From Bacteroidota bacterium (lineage in GTDB: Bacteria; Bacteroidota; Bacteroidia; Flavobacteriales; Flavobacteriaceae), in NCBI GenBank assembly GCA_022601215.1, contig JAHZIZ010000042.1, forward strand, positions 1 through 11,882: a DNA stretch of 11,882 bases, written 5' to 3'. Numbering within the stretch: the stretch's first letter is position 1; the number at the start of each line of letters is the position of its first letter. The position numbers and the translations under genes are program-made. Below the pieces are notes generated by a model. That model was not told the origin of the DNA and did not search any database. It worked only from the letters and a program-made list of their open reading frames with translations. Below, in pieces: positions 8,601-11,882 of this stretch.

Positions 8601-9781
8601 ATTCGATATGCCCAACCATTAGTATATGCCCAGCGATCTAACCTCCCTAATTCAAACCCTGCTTCTATTTCGACGGCATTGATATCGCCAAAAGTATCAA
8701 TGACATTTCCATTGTAGAATAAACTTACTACATCGTTTCCATCAACATTGGCAGCATTTGTCGCCACATAGTTGGCGGCTTCGCCAAAAAAGGTTGTAAA
8801 AGCCCCTTGGTTAGCAGTAACCGTAATATGGGTTCCCGCAGCAATAGGACTCCCATTTGCTGGGAAGGTAAATTCCTCAAGAACAATTCCTTCCGAAGGA
8901 TTAGCGGCACCTAAGCCATAGAGGCTCAAATCTCCAACTGCTATTTCTTGTATCGTATATAATTCTAAGGCACGTGGTCTTCCTGAAGTAGCGGTATCAC
9001 CAATAATCCCTGTTAATATTAGTTCGTTAACTGGTAACGGTTTAAGTACATCGTTACAACTAAAAGTCGTCTGATTTGCCATCAATACGGCAGGATTACA
9101 AAAGGAACCTCCGGTAGATGGTGTGCTTGAATTATCAATATCTTCAGCAACAATCATTGCACTTCCCGTTGCATCCAAAGAAATAGTGATATCCTGACAG
9201 TTAGCCTGTAACGGTTCCATCATTTCTTCTACGGTAATCATTTTAGTGCAAAAAGCTGAATTTCCAAAGAGATCGGTAACCGTCAAATCTATTGAATGGC
9301 TACCTAAGTCAGCACAAGTAAAGCTATCTTGAGAAAGGCTCAAAAACACAGTGCCACAATTATCAAAAGATCCATCATCAATTTCCCCTGTAGTGAGACT
9401 GCCATTACCCATGGCATCCAAAGTCACTGTAACTGCAGCTGCCTGACAGACAGCACTGGGTACTATTACATCAACAACCGTTACCGTAGCATTACACATA
9501 TCAGTATTTCCAGCGCCATCAGTCACCGTCAACACAACCGGATTAGGACCCGCATCCACACACGTAAAAGTATCTGTATCTAAAGAAAGAGTAACACTGC
9601 CTTCGGCATCCACCGAACCATTGTCTATATCTGAAGTAGCGATAGTAACACTTCCGGTTGCGTCCAAAAAAGCATTAAAGTTGGTTACACAAGACGCTGT
9701 TGGCGGATTAGTATCTTGACCAAGACAGTTACTAACAAAGCTTATAAAAAAGACTATCAGGGCTATCTTTTTCATCATCAT
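5651..9781 (-). CDS. Giant T9SS-exported HYR-repeat surface protein with inserted lamin-tail-like domain
   Basis: This 1376-residue protein starts at one of three consecutive ATG codons (9781, 9778, 9775), followed by a signal peptide ending NCLGQ. Residues about 31-1290 are 13 HYR/Ig-like repeats of about 80 residues. The shared pattern is CQDITVxLDASG, then DIDxGSxDxCG, FxCxDxG, and LTVTDxxGNxxxC with VTVxD. Repeat 3 is split by about 185 residues (about 249-435) that resemble a lamin-tail domain. Repeat 13 is closer to a standard HYR domain. Residues about 1296-1376 are a type A sorting domain (LYPNPMNQ, LFDLTGRMV, SYLIVIEG, RQLIKE). The family view is an extended, surface-anchored, adhesin-like protein exported by T9SS. 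It is the first gene of the five-gene run and lies 90 bases after the response regulator. Ligands are unknown. Confidence 0.93.
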   Translation of the reverse strand: MMMKKIALIVFFISFVSNCLGQDTNPPTASCVTNFNAFLDATGSVTIATSDIDNGSVDAEGSVTLSLDTDTFTCVDAGPNPVVLTVTDGAGNTDMCNATVTVVDVIVPSAVCQAAAVTVTLDAMGNGSLTTGEIDDGSFDNCGTVFLSLSQDSFTCADLGSHSIDLTVTDLFGNSAFCTKMITVEEMMEPLQANCQDITISLDATGSAMIVAEDIDNSSTPSTGGSFCNPAVLMANQTTFSCNDVLKPLPVNELILTGIIGDTATSGRPRALELYTIQEIAVGDLSLYGLGAANPSEGIVLEEFTFPANGSPIAAGTHITVTANQGAFTTFFGEAANYVATNAANVDGNDVVSLFYNGNVIDTFGDINAVEIEAGFELGRLDRWAYTNGWAYRINNTEQNGGVFDFNDGTWAYSSPGVLGSETANPPLPIPPIPPIAGVGFPFKTYEFVPFGSTTPIAVTLTIDDGNGNVDTCIANVTIEDTIPPSFSVMNITKMLDAMGSTFVTASELYTAEAVDNCGVLRYRVEPSTFNCTSVGANSVEVTAIDVFGNEFTQTAMVTIIDSTGPSQGCADITVVLDAAGNATITPEDIIGSSEDSCGIAVQSIDIDTFDCSNLGANNVTLTLEDNNGNTTTCIGVVTITDESPPTAVCQDITVQLSASGMATISASQIDNGSNDVCSAINLSIDTTTFDCSDLGINSVILTVTDAAGNMSSCIATVTVVDIIPPMAVAADISVILNNNGEAFIVGADVDNGSIDNCAISTITVAPNSFTCTDTGAPVPVLMTVTDTDGQTATATANVTVIDNVPPVASCLDITVQLDASGNSNITASDIDGGSSASCGVVTTMIDVTSFTCADIGPNMVTLSVTNASGITTQCTAVVTVEDTVTPTVNCQDITLVLDASGQGIIDVADIDVGSSDACGIASSSLDISSFDCSNIGANNVTLTVTDANGNMAECIAVVTVLDDINPSAVCQNITVALDNNGVVTIDASQLDGGSTDFCGIASMSISEDTFSCSDIGANSVIFTVVDTSGNTDTCSAIVTIEDDTDPLAVCQNITIQLDASGNAFIDPTDIDGGSTDACGIGNISVSNNLFNCNNVGSNSVLFTVMDTSGNSDSCSAIVTVEDAIAPNMVCQDITVQLDASGVAFITVNDIDGGTNDACGLSLVTIDVNSFSCADLGTNNVTLSATDLYGNSASCTAVVTVLESIDPVIICPASQSVAVMAGDQFSIPDYFDLGLATVTDNCTNPVTILTQNPAVGTLLDPGNYTISLTAEDDSGNNDSCNFQLTVDTILGVEDEVQKNLIRLYPNPMNQILTLSSSDTAVERITLFDLTGRMVLLKEITEFSRKTTLDVSVLPAASYLIVIEGQGQVWTRQLIKE
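5912..9691 (-). repeat. Thirteen HYR-like repeats of about 240 bases
   Basis: Repeats 5, 6 and 8-12 are each exactly 80 codons and repeat 7 is 81, so the stretch 6152-8074 has a strict 240-base period. Most repeats contain four cysteines. The DNA copies are clearly diverged in sequence, so the array does not look freshly expanded. Repeat 3 is interrupted by the lamin-tail-like insert and repeat 13 is a variant form. Confidence 0.88.
8477..9037 (-). other. Lamin-tail-like domain inserted in HYR repeat 3 (coding)
   Basis: Residues about 249-435 of the large HYR protein break the repeat pattern. They begin VNELILTGIIGDTATSG, continue RALELYT, DLSLYGLG, VTANQGAF, DGNDVVSLFYNG and VIDTFGD, and end with ELGRLDRWAY and WAYSSPGVLG. 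The ALELYN-like start, the 'G-N-D-x-V-x-L' core and the 'TPG' type ending are what I know from lamin-tail (LTD) domains attached to bacterial exported nucleases and surface proteins. It contains no cysteine and is followed by a PLPIPPIPPI linker. The domain call rests on motif reading, not on a search. Confidence 0.65.
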
Positions 9782-9794
9782 ATAGGTTAGTTTT
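9782..9794 (-). promoter_or_regulatory. Leader motif AAAACTAACCTAT before the HYR gene
   Basis: Thirteen bases directly before the first ATG are identical to those before the barrel gene (5134-5146). The core AAAACTAAC also occurs before the rung-repeat gene (4441-4449). No purine-rich Shine-Dalgarno site is present, so these A-rich leaders probably stand in for one, as is usual in Bacteroidota. Confidence 0.4.
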
Positions 9795-9817
9795 AGATTG
9801 GGATAAACTTAAACCAA

Positions 9818-9838
9818 TACGATTTTTCGTACAATACG
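9818..9838. promoter_or_regulatory. Two overlapping TACG/CGTA palindromes
   Basis: TACGATTTTTCGTA (9818-9831, 5-base arms, 4-base spacer) overlaps CGTACAATACG (9828-9838, 4-base arms, 3-base spacer). Both use the same TACG half-site as the perfect repeat about 30 to 38 bases away, so they may be extra binding sites or parts of an RNA leader. Short arms make chance occurrence possible. Confidence 0.3.
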
Positions 9839-9854
9839 TGTTTCCTGCAAATTT

Positions 9855-9870
9855 TACGTAGGGGTACGTA
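9855..9870. promoter_or_regulatory. Perfect inverted repeat TACGTA-N4-TACGTA, candidate regulator site
   Basis: The plus strand reads TACGTAGGGGTACGTA. Because TACGTA is its own reverse complement, the element is both an inverted and a direct repeat. The minus strand contains TACCCCT, which fits the TACYYMT heptamer known for NarL. It lies two bases from the end of the regulator stop codon and upstream of the five-gene run. An operator for the neighbouring NarL/LuxR-type regulator is the preferred reading. It could also form a weak RNA hairpin with a 4-base loop. Confidence 0.45.
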
Positions 9871-9871
9871 T

Positions 9872-10519
9872 TTAAAGAGATAGAATTAATTCTTTGTTTT
9901 CTAGACTCCATACTGACAACGCATCTACACGCTTTGGCAAGTCCAGTTTTGCAATAATATTCGCCCTGTGCTTTTCTACGGTTCTACGTGATATACTCAA
10001 AGAAGCACTTATTTCTTTTGTAGTTCGCCCATTGGCTACTAGGCGAACTATAGTTCGCTCTGATGGAGATAAGAATTTAATTTTTTGCAACTGAGGGTTA
10101 ATTTCTTGATTAAAAATTGCATCGAACTCCTGACTAAAATAAGTACCTCCATTAGCAACTTTTCTAATGCATGCTTCAATTTCAGAATAGGGCTCATCCT
10201 TAAGCAAATAACCAGATATTTTGTATTTCTTCGCCCTTAACACAAATGCTTTCTCCTTGTGTGACGTGAGTATGACAAATTTCGTATCAACTCCTTTGGC
10301 TATACATTTATTAATCACTTCAAAACCAGTTAACAAAGGCATTTCAATATCTAAGAGAGCAATGGTTGGGCTTTCGTCGACGATAGTTCCCAATGCCTGA
10401 GCACCATTAATGGCTCCTTCTAATACCACATAACCAGATTCCTTTAATTGATCAGTAAGCCCTTTGAGTAAAATAGGGTGATCATCTGCTGCTAATATGG
10501 ATATTTCTGACGGTTTCAT
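9872..10519 (-). CDS. NarL/LuxR-family DNA-binding response regulator
   Basis: The 215-residue protein has the normal length for this family. The receiver domain (about residues 6-125) has the acidic pair D12-D13, phospho-acceptor D57 in LLDIEMP, T85 in ILTS and K107 in YLLKDEP, so all active-site residues are present. The C-terminal LuxR-type helix-turn-helix (about 150-207) reads LSPSERTIVRLVANGRTTKEISASL, here given with its continuation SISRRTVEKHRANI. The start ATG 10519 overlaps the kinase stop as ATGA, so the two are probably translated together and form a cognate pair. It is expected to be phosphorylated by the kinase and to bind DNA in the cytoplasm. The nearest candidate target is the gap that follows, with its TACG palindromes. 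That target is inference. Confidence 0.95.
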   Translation of the reverse strand: MKPSEISILAADDHPILLKGLTDQLKESGYVVLEGAINGAQALGTIVDESPTIALLDIEMPLLTGFEVINKCIAKGVDTKFVILTSHKEKAFVLRAKKYKISGYLLKDEPYSEIEACIRKVANGGTYFSQEFDAIFNQEINPQLQKIKFLSPSERTIVRLVANGRTTKEISASLSISRRTVEKHRANIIAKLDLPKRVDALSVWSLENKELILSL

Positions 10520-11882
10520 TTTATTGATAATTCACACTCTATTGTTGTACCTTCTCCCAACTTACTAAAAATCTGAAAAGATCCTTTAAGAATTCGAATA
10601 CGTTCGGCTATGGTTTTCAAACCTAAGCTATGATGTTTTAAAGTTTCAGAAACAATAAACCCCTTCCCATCGTCTTTAATGCTAATATGTACTTTTCCGT
10701 TTCTTTTTTTGATGATAATGGATACCGAAGAAGCCTCAGCATGTTTTAAAATGTTAGTTATGCTTTCTTGTATAAATCTATAAAAATTTAAACTAGCATC
10801 TTCAGAAAAATAAGAATCAATTTCCTCTATTTCTGCTGTAAAAAAGATATTAGTTTTCTCATCGATATCATAAATCATTTGTTCAATGCTTTCTGATAAG
10901 CCTAATTGTTTTAATACTGAAGGGTATAAATTTCTAGAAATACCCCTAACCTCTTCTAAGGCACTATGTGTCATTTCAGAAATATCTCCCTGCTCCTCCT
11001 CCTGTGCCCGGCGTTTTATTAGTGTTAATTGCTGCCCTATACTATCATGTAAATCCTTTGCTATTCTTGTACGTTCATCTTCTTGAGATTGGAGTAATTT
11101 TTCTGAAAATATTTCTTGGAATTTTCGTTTTTCTTGTGCCTGTTTTAAAAAATACAACACCAGGCCCATTCCTACTAGCGACAAAACCAAATAGAACCAC
11201 CATGTTTTATAAAAGAAATTTTTGGAATTAATGTTGAACCGCAATGGAGTTCCAATGATATTCCCTGAAAAGTCTATAGCCTCTATCTGTAGCTTATACT
11301 TGCCCGCTCCAAGATTAGGAAACCTAATGGATTGTTCCTGATTTATATCAACCCAATTTTCATCATTCATTTTATACCTAAAACTGTGCTCTCTGTTTTC
11401 GATATTCTGATCGAGTGCAAAATCCAATTGGAGCTCTTTGTATTCTGCTGGCAAAATGATTGAGTTTATAGCGTCCAATTCAGCACGATTTAAAATCTCT
11501 TCTATTCTTTTTGTTAAGGCGTTATAAGATTTCATCTTAAGTAAGACAAGTGAAGATTCCATTTTCGCTGGCATTAACTCATTCGGATTAAATAAGTTTA
11601 ATCCACGTATTGCTCCCATTAAAAATCCATTGCCTGTATCAAAGGCACTATATCTATTCCCTTCATTATTACTTAATCCATCGTTTTCAGAAATACGAAC
11701 ATTGCTGCTGTCGTTAATATTGTATGCTACTAGACCATTAAACGTATTGATCCACCAAGTATCTCCTTGAAAAAGCAATGAGGCAATCCCGGCGTTTAAG
11801 TCATCTTTATATCTAACAGTAAAGTTCCTATTCTTAGGACTAAAAGAGACTATATTTCCAGCCCGACTCCCCAAAAGAAAAC
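10516..11882 (-). CDS. Propeller-type sensor histidine kinase (N-terminal part beyond the window)
   Basis: The frame is open to the right edge, so the true start lies outside. The TTG at 11874 is an ordinary leucine codon. The visible part begins with what looks like the last blades of a two-component regulator propeller (SRAGNIVSF, WWINTFNGLVAYN, RGLNLFNPNEL). A Y_Y_Y-like domain follows (about 11397-11224: FRYKMNDENW, LGAGKYKLQIEAID), then one membrane helix (about 11205-11143). The HisKA_3 motif ERTRIAKDLHDSIGQQ has its phospho-histidine at 11047-11049. The HATPase part has the N-box asparagine near 10755, DDGKGF (10674-10657), and LGLKTIAERI. The sensor part should be periplasmic and the kinase cytoplasmic. 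The stop overlaps the regulator start. The signal sensed is unknown. Related propeller kinases often control polysaccharide use, but no such genes are seen here. Confidence 0.93.
   Translation of the reverse strand, partial: FLLGSRAGNIVSFSPKNRNFTVRYKDDLNAGIASLLFQGDTWWINTFNGLVAYNINDSSNVRISENDGLSNNEGNRYSAFDTGNGFLMGAIRGLNLFNPNELMPAKMESSLVLLKMKSYNALTKRIEEILNRAELDAINSIILPAEYKELQLDFALDQNIENREHSFRYKMNDENWVDINQEQSIRFPNLGAGKYKLQIEAIDFSGNIIGTPLRFNINSKNFFYKTWWFYLVLSLVGMGLVLYFLKQAQEKRKFQEIFSEKLLQSQEDERTRIAKDLHDSIGQQLTLIKRRAQEEEQGDISEMTHSALEEVRGISRNLYPSVLKQLGLSESIEQMIYDIDEKTNIFFTAEIEEIDSYFSEDASLNFYRFIQESITNILKHAEASSVSIIIKKRNGKVHISIKDDGKGFIVSETLKHHSLGLKTIAERIRILKGSFQIFSKLGEGTTIECELSIK

Larger units (their letters stand above)
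9782..9871 (-). promoter_or_regulatory. Putative control region between the response regulator and the five-gene run
   Basis: This is the only gap of note between genes in the window. Read in the direction of transcription it holds a TACGTACCCCTACGTA repeat just after the regulator stop codon, a weak match to the Bacteroidota -7 box (AAAATTTG at 9848-9855, against TAnnTTTG) with no clear -33 TTTG, and two small TACG/CGTA palindromes. It then ends in the leader AAAACTAACCTAT just before the ATG. A promoter here is likely from layout but not proven by a strong consensus. A weak upstream box would fit a promoter that needs an activator. Confidence 0.45.

Noticed and set aside
6408..9583. Plus- and minus-strand open frames inside the HYR gene
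   Set aside because: They are short, follow the 240-base repeat period and show no recognisable domain. The HYR frame on the minus strand explains the whole region.
9855..9870. Rho-independent terminator after the response regulator
   Set aside because: The possible hairpin has a stem of only 6 AT-rich pairs and is followed by AAAATTT, not a run of T. An operator is the better reading, though a weak attenuator is not excluded.
11872..11874. TTG as start codon of the kinase
   Set aside because: The same frame continues to the right edge with propeller-like sequence and no stop, so the real start lies outside the window.

Overview
The window looks like a piece of a Flavobacteriia (Bacteroidota) chromosome. 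The evidence is its low GC content, two proteins ending in type A sorting domains of the type IX secretion system (T9SS), arrays of HYR-like beta-sandwich repeats, short A-rich gene leaders without clear Shine-Dalgarno sites, and a sensor kinase of the propeller/Y_Y_Y/HisKA_3 type common in that group. All seven genes lie on the minus strand, so transcription runs from high to low coordinates. I recognise families and domains here, but no named gene.

Right part (11882 to 9872): a two-component pair. The kinase is cut at its N-terminal side by the right edge of the window. Its visible part holds the end of a sensor propeller, a Y_Y_Y-like domain, one membrane helix and a HisKA_3/HATPase catalytic core. 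Its stop codon overlaps the start of a NarL/LuxR-type response regulator (ATGA).

Gap (9871 to 9782): 90 bases without a gene. It carries a perfect TACGTA-N4-TACGTA repeat and two more small TACG/CGTA palindromes. It is the best place for a promoter and for binding by the adjacent regulator.

Left part (9781 to 1): five tightly packed genes, with junctions between a 4-base overlap and 13 bases, that look like one operon for exported or envelope proteins. In order of transcription they are: a 1376-residue T9SS cargo made of 13 HYR-like repeats with a lamin-tail-like domain set inside the third repeat; a small T9SS cargo; a 227-residue outer-membrane beta-barrel protein; a 1128-residue protein with about 40 short beta-rung repeats, a proline-rich section, a GDYAEWLE-type C-terminal domain and a final coiled coil; and a second copy of that rung-repeat protein, cut by the left edge.

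A reasonable model, which is inference, is that an external cue read by the propeller kinase controls a set of surface adhesin or fibre proteins. The two rung-repeat proteins have signal peptides and the complete one lacks a T9SS sorting domain. How they leave the periplasm, and whether the small barrel helps, is the main open question.
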